64,000 nucleotides of DNA from Serratia grimesii NBRC 13537. Its GTDB lineage: Bacteria > Pseudomonadota > Gammaproteobacteria > Enterobacterales > Enterobacteriaceae. The notes below the pieces were generated by a model that worked only from the letters and a program-made list of their open reading frames with translations, searched no databases and was not told the DNA's origin. Below are positions 39,141 through 48,167 of the stretch, one piece after another. The position numbers and the translations under genes are program-made. The stretch covers positions 124,001-188,000 of the forward strand of contig NZ_BCTT01000010.1 of the NCBI RefSeq assembly GCF_001590905.1. Reading direction: 5' to 3'. Within the stretch, counting starts at the first letter, position 1. Every line of letters begins with the position of its first letter.

Positions 39141-39797
39141 TCAGGACACTGGCAACGGTGCCCTGAGCAATCTAGGCAATAACATCGCCACCGCAGCCGC
39201 AATGCGATCATCAATTTCACTGCCCGGTGGCAACAGACCAAGTGCCATTTGCCGCAACGGCTCCGCCATGACCATCGCCAGTAGCAGATCACTGGTTTGT
39301 ATGCATTCCAGCTCACGTAGCCAGCCACGCCGCTGTTGGCGTTGCAACCAATCAGCCACAATAGCCCGACCGCGCTCAATGCCGTTGCGCTGGTAGATAA
39401 CCAACAACGCTTCCCGGCCCGGGAACTCGCCCTGCAACAGACGAAACATGCCCACTGCCTGTGCGCTCAGGACCTGTCGTGCAATCGCTCGTAGGCCCTG
39501 CTCCAGCAGCTGCGGCAGTTCTGCCGCCTGTAGTGCATCTTGTTCGAACACCGGCAGAAAAGCGTCCGGCCAGCTTGCTATCGCCTGCATCACCAGTGCC
39601 TCTCGGTTTTCAGCAAAGCGATACAGGGTTTTTTTGGCCATGCCCGCCTGTTTTGCCACCGCGTCCACGGTGGTGGCTGCATAGCCCTGTGTCAGTAATA
39701 ATGTCAGGGTAGCGTCCACCACAGCGGCATGCAGCTCGCTTTCCGGGGTCGCTGGCCTTCCGCGTGAGCGCGATTGTGTCTCCATTTCATTTGCCAT
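39141..39797 (-). CDS. TetR-family repressor next to a PhlG-like gene
   Basis: 218 residues with the N-terminal TetR helix-turn-helix (AVVDATLTLLLTQGYAATTV and DAVAKQAGMAKKTLYRF, about 27-63), then a C-terminal ligand domain of the TetR_C AefR-like type. ATG 39797 follows AGAGGAA at good spacing. It is divergent from the PhlG-like gene, and a perfect 13-bp-arm palindrome lies between them, so it most likely represses both. Pseudomonas PhlG is similarly under TetR-family control (PhlF/PhlH), but no close match to those was established. Confidence 0.85.
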   Translation of the reverse strand: MANEMETQSRSRGRPATPESELHAAVVDATLTLLLTQGYAATTVDAVAKQAGMAKKTLYRFAENREALVMQAIASWPDAFLPVFEQDALQAAELPQLLEQGLRAIARQVLSAQAVGMFRLLQGEFPGREALLVIYQRNGIERGRAIVADWLQRQQRRGWLRELECIQTSDLLLAMVMAEPLRQMALGLLPPGSEIDDRIAAAVAMLLPRLLRAPLPVS

Positions 39798-39843
39798 GAT
39801 TATTCCTCTACAACGTTGACAGAGCTAGCATACCGGCATAGTC

Positions 39844-39876
39844 TTATTTTGGAAACAAATATGGTTTCCAAAATAA
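39844..39876. promoter_or_regulatory. TetR-type operator palindrome
   Basis: TTATTTTGGAAAC (39844-39856) and its exact reverse complement GTTTCCAAAATAA (39864-39876), with a 7-bp spacer. It lies 14 bp upstream of the PhlG-like start and 46 bp upstream of the TetR start. Confidence 0.8.
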
Positions 39877-39890
39877 AAAGGATGACCGTT

Positions 39891-40589
39891 ATGACACATC
39901 AATCGCTGGTGCTCCCTTGGGGCGTTAATGATATCAATGCGTTGCTTAAACCGGAACCACTGCGCCTGGAGATGGGCCTGACACGTAGCACGGATGGTTT
40001 GTTGACCGTAGCTATTCGTACCGACCTGCACGGTTGCAAGGGCCGGATGCTGGAGTGGTGGTTTACCTTTTTTGAAACCACACAACACATACGTTGGTGG
40101 CATCCGCACGATCACGTCGAGCATCGTGGCTGGGACTCGCACTGGAAAAAAGGTGAAAGCTATGTCGGTGCCAGCATCGATGCGGTAGAGTGGCTGGCGG
40201 AAATGCCACCAACACCGGCCCGACTGAAGTTTCATGCTGCTGAAGACTTCTTTGCTGTACACCCCTTGCAGCAGGCACGCGAAACCCAGGCGTTATCTGC
40301 TGCGATTTGCGCCCGTATCGGTTTTGGTGAACAGGTAGCACTGGACGATAACGGTGACCCTCTCGATGGAGAAATGCTGCACCTGGTACGGGATACCTCT
40401 TATGGTTGCGTGCTGCGCAGCCGCTTCCTGCTGGGGAAATCCTGTACCAATGCTCATGACGAATTACCGGATGAGATCGGTTTTAACCTGATGCGCCATT
40501 GCTACAATGAATTCAGCTATCTGGCTCAATTCCTACCCTCTTTGTATTACGCTGAAAACGGCCGAGAGGCAGCCCCCTTACCGTGGTGA
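39891..40589 (+). CDS. PhlG-like hydrolase (2,4-diacetylphloroglucinol hydrolase family)
   Basis: 232 residues of the DAPG hydrolase (PhlG) family, zinc enzymes that cut a C-C bond in acylated phloroglucinols. The His-rich segment IRWWHPHDHVEHRGWD (67-82) and a C-terminal HxxxE zinc pair (His203, Glu207 in RHCYNEFSYL) are present. PhlG of Pseudomonas is longer (about 290). ATG 39891 is placed 8 bases after AAGGA; earlier in-frame ATGs at 39861 and 39882 lie in the operator or the ribosome binding site. The natural substrate is unknown; detoxification of a Pseudomonas-type antibiotic is one possibility. Confidence 0.78.
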   Translation: MTHQSLVLPWGVNDINALLKPEPLRLEMGLTRSTDGLLTVAIRTDLHGCKGRMLEWWFTFFETTQHIRWWHPHDHVEHRGWDSHWKKGESYVGASIDAVEWLAEMPPTPARLKFHAAEDFFAVHPLQQARETQALSAAICARIGFGEQVALDDNGDPLDGEMLHLVRDTSYGCVLRSRFLLGKSCTNAHDELPDEIGFNLMRHCYNEFSYLAQFLPSLYYAENGREAAPLPW

Positions 40590-40676
40590 ATCCCCCCTCA
40601 CACTTCCTGCTGAAAATAATTGATTGTTTTGTCATAAGAATTTAGAACTGGGTGACAATAATTCAAACACACGGGA

Positions 40677-41993
40677 ATGGGGATGGGCACACAAACAACG
40701 GTGATTGACGCGCGCCAGTCGCGTCAGGCGTTGCTGGCCGGATCGGTCGGCAACTTTATCGAATGGTATGAATTCGGCGTTTACGGCTTTCTCGCTACCG
40801 TGATCGCCGCCAATTTTTTCACCCTACAGGGTGAAAGTGAAATCACCAGCCTGATCCTCACCTATGCCGCCTTTGCGCTGGCCTTTTTCTGTCGCCCGAT
40901 TGGTGCGGTGATCTTCGGCCGCATTGGCGATCGTATTGGCCGCAGACCAACGTTAATTGCAGTATTACTGCTGATGACGGTGGCCACTGCGTTGATTGGC
41001 GTGATGCCAACTTACGCCTCCATCGGTGTCGCCGCCCCACTGCTGCTGACTCTGTTACGTATGTTTCAGGGGCTGTTTGCCGGCGGTGAGTTTGGCGGCG
41101 CAGTGTCGCTCATGACCGAGTTTGCGCCGAAAGGTAAACGTGGCCTGTTCGGTGCCTGGCAATCATTGACCGTAGCGTTCGGGCTGTTGGCCGGTGCCGG
41201 TTTAGTGGCACTGTTGGCCGCATTATTAACGACGGAACAATTGCATGACTGGGGTTGGCGTATTCCCTTCCTGCTGGCACTGCCGATGGGCGCGGTGGCA
41301 TTGTGGCTGCGGTTGAAACTGCAGGAAACACCCACATTTACCCTGGCACAGCAAACCCGTAGCTCAACGACGCAGCCACCGGCGGTAAAACTGAGCGGCG
41401 TAGCAAAAACCATTGCTCTGGGTATTGGCCGTATGATGGGATGGTCGGCCGCCGGTTACACCTTCCTGGTCGTCATGCCGTCTTACCTGCAAACCTCGCT
41501 GCACGCCACCTTCCAGCAGGCACTGGTCGCCACCGTGCTGGCCAACATCGGTTTCGCTCTGACCATTCTGCCCGCCGGTATCCTCAGCGATAAGCTGGGA
41601 CGCAAAACAGTGATGCTGACGGCAGTGGTGACGGTTATTCTGTTTACCTTCCCGCTGCTGCACCTGTTGCAGGACCCACACAGTTCACTGCTGACCAAAG
41701 GCATCGCGGTAATGATCGCCGGTGCAGTCGTCGGCCTACTGGCTGGCCCCGGTCCCGCTATGCTGGCAGAAATGTTCCCAACGCAGGTGCGTTATACCGG
41801 TCTGGGGCTGGCCTATTCGCTATCCAATGCCGTGTTTTCCGGCTCCGCGGGGTTAATCATCACCGGCCTTATTAAACAGACCGGCAATCTTGACATCCCC
41901 GCTTACTATGTGGTCGCTACCTCGGTTGTCAGCCTGTTCGCGCTGATGACCCTCCGGCGCGACGATCATCTGCGTTCACTTAACGAACGTTAA
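40677..41993 (+). CDS. MHS-family metabolite:H+ symporter
   Basis: 438-residue major facilitator with the family marks VGNFIEWYEFGVYGF, FGRIGDRIGRRPTL, RMFQGLFAGGEFGGAVSLM and MFPTQVRYTGLGLAYSLSNA. It is a paralogue of the symporter in the LysR cluster but clearly distinct. ATG 40683 is an alternative start. It lies 87 bp after the PhlG-like gene on the same strand and may be co-transcribed with it; the substrate is not known. Confidence 0.85.
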   Translation: MGMGTQTTVIDARQSRQALLAGSVGNFIEWYEFGVYGFLATVIAANFFTLQGESEITSLILTYAAFALAFFCRPIGAVIFGRIGDRIGRRPTLIAVLLLMTVATALIGVMPTYASIGVAAPLLLTLLRMFQGLFAGGEFGGAVSLMTEFAPKGKRGLFGAWQSLTVAFGLLAGAGLVALLAALLTTEQLHDWGWRIPFLLALPMGAVALWLRLKLQETPTFTLAQQTRSSTTQPPAVKLSGVAKTIALGIGRMMGWSAAGYTFLVVMPSYLQTSLHATFQQALVATVLANIGFALTILPAGILSDKLGRKTVMLTAVVTVILFTFPLLHLLQDPHSSLLTKGIAVMIAGAVVGLLAGPGPAMLAEMFPTQVRYTGLGLAYSLSNAVFSGSAGLIITGLIKQTGNLDIPAYYVVATSVVSLFALMTLRRDDHLRSLNER

Positions 41994-42031
41994 TCCCCTT
42001 GGGGCGCCCTGCGCGCCCTATTTTCCCGCCA

Positions 42032-42047
42032 AGTGATTTCGATCACA
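42032..42047. promoter_or_regulatory. CRP site upstream of cscB
   Basis: AGTGA-TTTCGA-TCACA matches the CRP consensus TGTGA-N6-TCACA at nine of ten positions. A second, weaker copy, TGTGA-TTAACA-TCGCA, is at 42073-42088. Catabolite control of a sugar operon is expected. Confidence 0.7.
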
Positions 42048-42057
42048 CACGCAAAAT

Positions 42058-42069
42058 GTTAACGTTAAC
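42058..42069. promoter_or_regulatory. CscR (LacI-type) operator 1
   Basis: Perfect palindrome GTTAACGTTAAC with the central CG of LacI-family operators. Identical to operator 2; the centres are 64 bp apart, close to six helical turns, which would allow looping or cooperative binding. Confidence 0.78.
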
Positions 42070-42121
42070 TTTTGTGATTAACATCGCAACCTCTCACTTT
42101 GATGGCTTTATCTGATGCAAA

Positions 42122-42133
42122 GTTAACGTTAAC
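42122..42133. promoter_or_regulatory. CscR (LacI-type) operator 2
   Basis: Second perfect copy of GTTAACGTTAAC, 34 bp before the cscB start codon, placed to block transcription. Confidence 0.78.
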
Positions 42134-42167
42134 AATAGACCCAATTTAATCCATCAGGGCATTTCAC

Positions 42168-43427
42168 ATGAACCGCGAAACAAAAAAATATTACGCACTT
42201 CTCAGCGGCCTGTTGTTTTTCTTCTTCTTTACCTGGTCATCCAGCTTTTCACTGATTTCCATCTGGCTGAACCAGAAAATTGGTCTTAAAGGGACAGAAA
42301 CTGGCCTCATCTTCTCCGCAATGTCGATCATGGCTCTCTGCGCACAGCCCTTATACGGTTTTATTCAAGATAAATTAGGGCTGCGTAAGCACCTGCTGCT
42401 GTTTGTCGGCGTGCTTCTGTTGCTCACCGGTCCTTTTTTTATCTATGTCTACGCACCGTTGCTGCAAACGAATTTGGTGGCTGGCGCATTGGTGGGCGGA
42501 GTCTTTGTCAGTTTGGCGTTCAACGCCGGTATTGGCGCTTTGGAATCCTATACCGAGCGCGTCAGCCGCATCGTCGGTTTCGAATTTGGCCGGGCGCGGA
42601 TGTGGGGTTCACTGGGCTGGGCCAGCGCCACCTTCTTTGCCGGTTTCAACTACAATATCAATCCCAACATCAATTTCTGGATCGCCTCAGCCTCAGCGGC
42701 AGTGTTTCTGCTGTTACTGTGGCAAGTGCGTGAACTGAAACCCAATGCCATGGCTGGTCTCGAGTATGGCAAACCAGAAAACCTGAAGCTACAGGACGCA
42801 CTGGCACTGCTGCGTTTACCGGGATTTTGGGCACTCGTGGTATTCGTACTCGGCACCAGCATCTACGGTGTATTTGACCAGCAATTCCCGGTCTATTTCG
42901 CCTCGCAGTTCGCTACCCACGAGGAAGGAAATCGCATGTACGGCTTCCTCAACTCACTGCAAGTGTTTCTGGAGGCCGGTGGCATGTTCCTGGCACCGCT
43001 GTTGGTTAACCGTATCGGCATCAAACAGAGCCTGTTGCTGGCCAGCAGCGTAATGGCACTGCGCATGTTCGGCTCCGGCATTGCCAGCGGCGCACTGATG
43101 ATTTCCGCCATGAAGTTGCTGCACGCCGTAGAGTTGCCAATCTTGCTGGTAGCCATGTTCAAATACATCACCACACGTTTCGACAGCCGCCTGTCCTCCA
43201 CCCTGTATCTGGTCGGTTTTCAGTTTATCAGCCAGATCGTTGCCGGCATTTTGGCACCGCTGGCCGGTTACGGTTACGACCGCATCGGCTTTGCTGACAC
43301 TTATTTGCTGATGGGCTGCGCGGTGGCCAGTACCACTCTGATTTCCTGCTTTTTGCTGCGCGGCGAGACCGTGACCAGCACGCATTCATTTCAATCCACG
43401 ATAAAAACAAGTGAGCCAACTCAATGA
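42168..43427 (+). CDS. cscB: Oligosaccharide:H+ symporter, LacY/CscB type (probable sucrose permease)
   Basis: 419-residue LacY-family permease with twelve membrane helices. Family marks are LFFFFFFTWSSSFSLISIWL in helix 1, PLYGFIQDKLGLRKHLLLF between helices 2 and 3, FEFGRARMWGSLGWA in helix 5 and FDQQFPVYF in helix 7. It overlaps the invertase gene by four bases and has dual CscR-type operators upstream, so sucrose is the likely substrate. Raffinose-type permeases (RafB/MelY) are equally similar at a glance. Confidence 0.85.
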   Translation: MNRETKKYYALLSGLLFFFFFTWSSSFSLISIWLNQKIGLKGTETGLIFSAMSIMALCAQPLYGFIQDKLGLRKHLLLFVGVLLLLTGPFFIYVYAPLLQTNLVAGALVGGVFVSLAFNAGIGALESYTERVSRIVGFEFGRARMWGSLGWASATFFAGFNYNINPNINFWIASASAAVFLLLLWQVRELKPNAMAGLEYGKPENLKLQDALALLRLPGFWALVVFVLGTSIYGVFDQQFPVYFASQFATHEEGNRMYGFLNSLQVFLEAGGMFLAPLLVNRIGIKQSLLLASSVMALRMFGSGIASGALMISAMKLLHAVELPILLVAMFKYITTRFDSRLSSTLYLVGFQFISQIVAGILAPLAGYGYDRIGFADTYLLMGCAVASTTLISCFLLRGETVTSTHSFQSTIKTSEPTQ

Positions 43428-44866
43428 AAAATGCCTTAGCTCAAGCCGATCATGCGGTCGAAGCCCTACGCGCACAACGTCAGGATCCGTACTACCCACG
43501 CTTTCATCTGGCTCCGGCCGCAGGCTGGATCAATGACCCCAATGGCCTGATCTGTATTAACGGTGTCTATCACGCGTTCTATCAACACCACCCGTATGAT
43601 GAGAATTGGGGACCGATGCACTGGGGTCACGCCACCAGCCGGGATCTCGTGCACTGGCAGCACCAGCCGATCGCTCTGGCCCCCGGTGACGACTATGACA
43701 AAGACGGCTGTTTCTCCGGCTGCGCGGTAGATGACAACGGCACACTGACACTGATCTATACCGGCCACGTCTGGCTGGGCAAAGCAGGTGATGACGATCA
43801 GGTGCGCGAGGTGCAGTGTCTGGCCACCAGCGAAGATGGGATCCATTTTGTTAAACACGGACCGGTACTCACCCCTCCAGAAGGTATTCAGCACTTTCGC
43901 GATCCGAAAGTCTGGCGCGCTGCTGACCAATGGTGGATGGTGGTTGGTGCTAAGGAAAACGGGTTGGGACAAGCTCGTCTTTACCGTTCAAATGATCTGC
44001 GCGACTGGCAGTTCGACCGCGTATTGAGTGCTGCACAGACGTTGCATCAGGGCTACATGTGGGAATGTCCCGACTTCTTCTCGCTAGGGGAAAAACAGGT
44101 GTTGTTGTTCTCCCCGCAGGGATTGGCAGCACAGGGTTACCGCAATCGCAACCGATTCCAAAGTGGCTATCTGCTTGGTCACTGGCAGCCCGGTGATGAC
44201 TTCAGTGTTACCCAACCGTTTTGCGAGCTGGATGGTGGGCACGACTTCTATGCGCCGCAAACCTTTACCACCGCCGATGGCCGACGCATGCTGTTCGCCT
44301 GGATGGACATGTGGGAATCACCCATGCCGAGCAAAGCTCATGGCTGGGCCGGTGCCCTTACTCTGCCCCGTGAGTTAACGCTGGCGGCCGATGGAAACGT
44401 ACTTATGAACCCAGCTCGGGAGTTAACTGCATTGCGTGGACAGCCACAATCTCTGGCTACGGTGTCGCTGTGCAACCAACGCCAAGTGTTGGCTGGAGAG
44501 GTGCAGGAATTAATCCTGACGCTGAATCTGGCTGACAGTGATGCCGAACGTTACGGTATCGCTATCGGTAAGGCTGCGCGGCTGTACGTCGATAACCAGG
44601 TGCATCGATTGGTGTTGGAGCGGTTTAGTGAAGAGCCAGGGCTGTGCGGTTGTCGCAGCGTTCCCCTACCGGAGGGGGCCGAACTATCGTTACGAGTCTT
44701 TATTGATCGTTCATCGTTGGAGGTTTTCGTCAATCAGGGCGTTGCCTGTCTGACCAGCCGTATTTATCCAACCAATAACTCACGCGATGTCAGTTTATTT
44801 GCTGAAAGCGGACAGGCGCAGTTTGCCGCATTACAGGCATGGGCGTTGGAAAGCATCTGGGACTGA
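43424..44866 (+). CDS. cscA: GH32 sucrose hydrolase (invertase)
   Basis: 480 residues of glycoside hydrolase family 32, close to E. coli CscA. The nucleophile Asp is in WINDPNGL, the transition-state stabiliser in HFRDPKVW and the acid/base Glu in MWECPDFF, all in the N-terminal five-blade propeller. The C-terminal beta sandwich includes FIDRSSLEVFVNQG. It splits imported sucrose into glucose and fructose in the cytoplasm. No signal peptide. The adjacent permease rather than a PTS argues for free sucrose as substrate. No fructokinase gene (cscK) is in the cluster. Confidence 0.92.
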   Translation: MKNALAQADHAVEALRAQRQDPYYPRFHLAPAAGWINDPNGLICINGVYHAFYQHHPYDENWGPMHWGHATSRDLVHWQHQPIALAPGDDYDKDGCFSGCAVDDNGTLTLIYTGHVWLGKAGDDDQVREVQCLATSEDGIHFVKHGPVLTPPEGIQHFRDPKVWRAADQWWMVVGAKENGLGQARLYRSNDLRDWQFDRVLSAAQTLHQGYMWECPDFFSLGEKQVLLFSPQGLAAQGYRNRNRFQSGYLLGHWQPGDDFSVTQPFCELDGGHDFYAPQTFTTADGRRMLFAWMDMWESPMPSKAHGWAGALTLPRELTLAADGNVLMNPARELTALRGQPQSLATVSLCNQRQVLAGEVQELILTLNLADSDAERYGIAIGKAARLYVDNQVHRLVLERFSEEPGLCGCRSVPLPEGAELSLRVFIDRSSLEVFVNQGVACLTSRIYPTNNSRDVSLFAESGQAQFAALQAWALESIWD

Positions 44867-44958
44867 TCGCCTTGTTTAAAGGTAGGGCGCCGCATCACAT
44901 CATCAAGGGATAAACGGGGCAAACATGTTCGCCCGTACCGGTTTCCAGTCATTCATTA

Positions 44959-44983
44959 CCAGTGCGCGTATACCGCGCACTGG
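44959..44983. terminator. Hairpin between convergent cscA and cscR
   Basis: Perfect 10-bp stem CCAGTGCGCG / CGCGCACTGG with a five-base loop, five bases from the cscR stop. There is no clear T-run on either strand, so termination is inferred from position and stem strength. Confidence 0.55.
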
Positions 44984-44987
44984 GTGA

Positions 44988-45989
44988 TTAAAGTGATTCA
45001 CGCAGCAGCAGCGGGCAAGCTACTTTTCGCGTATCCCGGTGATCGAGCTGATTAATCAGATGCAGCGCCGCCTGGCGGCCCAGTTCGTAGTGCGGTAGTT
45101 GTACCGTGGTCAACGGCGGCAGGAACAGTTGACCAATGCCGACCATATTGTCATAGCCCAGCACTCCGACCTGCTGGGGAATTTCCCAGCCCTGTGCCAA
45201 CAGCACCTGGTAGACCAAAAATGCCACCCGGTCGTTACCGCATACCACCACATCACAGTCGCGCTGCCCTGGCGAAAAGTGCCGTTGCAGCAGTTCCACG
45301 CTGTCGCGGTAATGCTCGTCGCCGTCGGTCAGATCAAGATGATATTGCCGCAACTGCTCAACGTCGCCACCGGCCTCACGCCAGGCCCGCTCCAGCCCAC
45401 GACGGCGCAACCCAGCCGCCAGAGTATTTTCCGGCAGGTGAATGCACAGCGGCGCACGATACCCTTTGGCGATCAATGTACGCATTGCGTCGTACTGGCC
45501 TTGTTCATCATCAGGAATGTAACTGGCAACCCGATGTTCCGGGCTGACGCAATTGGCCAGCACCAGTTTTTTATCCAGTAGCTTGGCCGGTAGGGTCACC
45601 TGACGCAGCCCCATGGTAGTGAAAATCACCCCATCCGGCCGATGTGCCAGCAGCAGATCAATGGTGTGCTCAGCGTTGTCGTCGGCGAACAGGTTAACTA
45701 CAAAGCTGTTCCAGCCGTGTTCACGTGCCGTTTTTTCAATCGACAGGATCATTTCTACAGAAAACGGTGTGGTTGCAGTATCCAGCGCCAGCACACCAAG
45801 TGTTTGCACGCGGCTGCTGTCGCCGCGAATGCGCCGTGCCGCGAGATCGGGCACATAATCCAGTTGGTCGATCGCCAATTTGACGCGTTGGTAGGTATCC
45901 GGCCGCAGTTTATCGGGCTCGTTGATGGCGCGGGATACCGTCATTAACGATACCCCGGCAAGTTTTGCAACGTCTTTCAGCGAGGCCAT
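44988..45989 (-). CDS. cscR: LacI-family repressor of the sucrose genes
   Basis: 333 residues: an N-terminal LacI helix-turn-helix and hinge (ASLKDVAKLAGVSLMTVSRA, about 1-50) and a periplasmic-binding-protein-like effector domain. It converges on cscA, as cscR does beside csc genes in E. coli, and the palindromes upstream of cscB are of LacI type. It most likely represses cscBA and is relieved by sucrose or a product. Confidence 0.86.
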   Translation of the reverse strand: MASLKDVAKLAGVSLMTVSRAINEPDKLRPDTYQRVKLAIDQLDYVPDLAARRIRGDSSRVQTLGVLALDTATTPFSVEMILSIEKTAREHGWNSFVVNLFADDNAEHTIDLLLAHRPDGVIFTTMGLRQVTLPAKLLDKKLVLANCVSPEHRVASYIPDDEQGQYDAMRTLIAKGYRAPLCIHLPENTLAAGLRRRGLERAWREAGGDVEQLRQYHLDLTDGDEHYRDSVELLQRHFSPGQRDCDVVVCGNDRVAFLVYQVLLAQGWEIPQQVGVLGYDNMVGIGQLFLPPLTTVQLPHYELGRQAALHLINQLDHRDTRKVACPLLLRESL

Positions 45990-46056
45990 GCGCCCTTCTC
46001 TGTGTGGGATAGAAAACCAAATAATCCCATAACTTAGCGCTGGACTCTAGCCCGCT

Positions 46057-46620
46057 TTAGCCGGGTGTGATGTCGGCCCACAGAATAACGCTATCCTCCG
46101 TCAGCGGCGTCAGCGAGCCGGAGTGCTCACCTGCCACCCACCAGCCCCCGTCACGCACCGCAAAAGTGACACCGTCACTCAGCAGCCAACTTCCCTGTAA
46201 CACGTACAACACGCCCGCATGTTGCACCGGCAGCGTGGTCGCCGCCGTTACGCGTTGCACTCTGGCCGCCCAGCGCCCGCGCCGGGTCATGATATTAAAA
46301 TCTTGGCTGCTACCGCCTAACAAGGTCGCATTCAGCGCCACATCGCCGGAGAAAGCGAACGGCTCACCCACCTGCGAAAGGTGATGATCAATCTGCCCTT
46401 CGCTAAATAGATGGACACCGTCCCCCTCCAGCAGCGTGATAGAGCGATCTATACCGCTGAACGCCGAAAACGGGCCGTCCTGCGCGATGGTGGCGATACT
46501 GGCGCGCCAGTCAAAGTCCTGAGCCCCCGGCGGCCAACAGGCAATCTCGCGGGTTTCCCCCCCACCATTGCGCCACGGCGTCACTGGCAGCGAAGCAAAA
46601 TTAAAACGCGTCAGGCTCAT
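46057..46620 (-). CDS. hutD: HutD family protein
   Basis: 187-residue double-stranded beta-helix (cupin-like) protein of the HutD family, a common partner of histidine-use genes that may bind formimidoylglutamate and limit pathway flux. Family features are PWRNGGGETREIACWP near the N-terminus and NIMTRRGRW. Its start overlaps the stop of hutF by one base (TAATG type), so the two are co-translated. Confidence 0.85.
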   Translation of the reverse strand: MSLTRFNFASLPVTPWRNGGGETREIACWPPGAQDFDWRASIATIAQDGPFSAFSGIDRSITLLEGDGVHLFSEGQIDHHLSQVGEPFAFSGDVALNATLLGGSSQDFNIMTRRGRWAARVQRVTAATTLPVQHAGVLYVLQGSWLLSDGVTFAVRDGGWWVAGEHSGSLTPLTEDSVILWADITPG

Positions 46621-47990
46621 TATGCCTCCTGCTGGAAGGTTTTCAGCACCTGCAGAAACTCTGCGCTGCTCTGCTGTTGCAGGGCATGGCGTCCCTGATC
46701 AATCACCTGACGGCCACCGACAAACACGTCGCGAATTTGCTCTTTGCCACCGGCGAACAGCCAGCGATTAAGAATTGAGGCATCAGGCGCAGCAGCCAGA
46801 TAAGGATCATCACCGTCCAGAACCAACCAATCAGCACGGTAACCACTTTGTAAACGCCCAATCGGTGCACCACAAGCCTGTGATCCCCCCTGCAAGGCCT
46901 GCTGGTACAGCACATCGGCCACCGCCGGTTGCTCTGGTGTGGTCAACCGGTTACGACGCTGATCGCGCAACCGCTGGCCGTACTCAAACCAACGCAGTTC
47001 CTCGACCACATTGAGTGATACATGGCTGTCAGAACCGATCCCCCAACGTCCCTGATGTTGTAGATAGGTGTCGCCAGGGAAAATACCGTCGCCCAGATTC
47101 GCTTCCGTGGTCAGGCACAGACCCGCTACCGCCTTGCTGTGCGCCAACTGCTCCAGTTCGTCACGGTCGAGATGAGTAGCGTGTACCAGGCACCAACGGC
47201 TATCCACCGGCAGGTGTTCATACAGCCAGGCCACCGGACGACGGCCACTCCAGGCCAGACAGTCATTGACCTCTTTTTGCTGTTCAGCGATATGAATATG
47301 CACCGGCAGTGTGCTGTCTGACGCGGCCAGGATCTGCTGCATCTGGCTCAGTTCTACCGCACGCAGTGAGTGGAAACACAGACCTTGATTCTGCAATGGT
47401 TGATCCGCCAACTGACGCGCGATCACCTGCTGCTGTTCCAGATAACTTTCCGCATTCTGAATAAAACGCTTTTGCCCTGGTTGCGCGGGCTGACCGCCAA
47501 ACCCGGCATAACTGTACAACACCGGCAAAAGTGTCATACCGATCCCCGCCTGTGCCGCTGCCTGGCTGAGACGCCCCGTCATTTCACCGCGATCGGCATA
47601 AGGATTACTATCAGCACCATGATGCAGATAGTGGAACTCCGCAACCTGGGTATACCCCCCTTTCAGCATTTCGATATACAGTTGACGGGCGATCACTTCC
47701 ACCTGCTCCGGCGTCAACCGCTGCACCAGGCGATACATCAGGTCACGCCAGGTCCAGAAACTGTCCTGTGGGTTACCCGCAATTTCTGCCAGCCCGGCCA
47801 TCGCACGCTGAAAAGCATGAGAATGAAGATTCGGCATGCCCGGTACCACATCGCCGTGCAAATGGGTGCAGCCTTGGGGATCTGAATCGGCAGTCACCTG
47901 GGTCAGGTAACCTTGCACATCAACATCCAACCGGACGTTATGCGCCCACCCTTCAGGGAGCAGAGCGCGTGAGGCAAAATAAGCAGGCAT
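46620..47990 (-). CDS. hutF: Formimidoylglutamate deiminase
   Basis: 456-residue amidohydrolase-superfamily enzyme that converts N-formimidoyl-L-glutamate to N-formylglutamate and ammonia, in the five-step histidine pathway. The metal motif is in PGMPNLHSHAFQRAMAG; HIHIAEQQKEV and GSDSHVSLNVVEELRWFEYG are the other family marks. HutG, which uses its product, is encoded at 50303. It is divergent from hutC, with a HutC-type operator in between. Confidence 0.92.
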   Translation of the reverse strand: MPAYFASRALLPEGWAHNVRLDVDVQGYLTQVTADSDPQGCTHLHGDVVPGMPNLHSHAFQRAMAGLAEIAGNPQDSFWTWRDLMYRLVQRLTPEQVEVIARQLYIEMLKGGYTQVAEFHYLHHGADSNPYADRGEMTGRLSQAAAQAGIGMTLLPVLYSYAGFGGQPAQPGQKRFIQNAESYLEQQQVIARQLADQPLQNQGLCFHSLRAVELSQMQQILAASDSTLPVHIHIAEQQKEVNDCLAWSGRRPVAWLYEHLPVDSRWCLVHATHLDRDELEQLAHSKAVAGLCLTTEANLGDGIFPGDTYLQHQGRWGIGSDSHVSLNVVEELRWFEYGQRLRDQRRNRLTTPEQPAVADVLYQQALQGGSQACGAPIGRLQSGYRADWLVLDGDDPYLAAAPDASILNRWLFAGGKEQIRDVFVGGRQVIDQGRHALQQQSSAEFLQVLKTFQQEA

Positions 47991-48025
47991 GGCAGTATTC
48001 CACTGTTAGTGTAACGGCTGATAAC

Positions 48026-48040
48026 GCGCGATAATCGCGC
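48026..48040. repeat. 15-bp perfect palindrome in the hutF-hutC region
   Basis: GCGCGAT-A-ATCGCGC, 36 bp upstream of the hutF start. It could be a regulator site or a leader hairpin of hutF; no known site was matched. Confidence 0.45.
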
Positions 48041-48092
48041 ATCCGAAAAATGCACTGGCCCATCGCATTGCTGTGGCGAACCGGCCCTTAGT

Positions 48093-48102
48093 TGTATATA
48101 CA
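48093..48102. promoter_or_regulatory. HutC operator between hutF and hutC
   Basis: Palindrome TGTATATACA, followed by a further TATACATA half-copy to 48110. The same 10 bp occurs upstream of hutI (49037-49046) and agrees with the TGTA-N2-TACA HutC site known in Pseudomonas. Confidence 0.78.
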
Positions 48103-48167
48103 TATACATACGCCAACACCAACAGTAAACTGGTGTTATTATCTTTTTATTTGACGAGGTTAACGTC

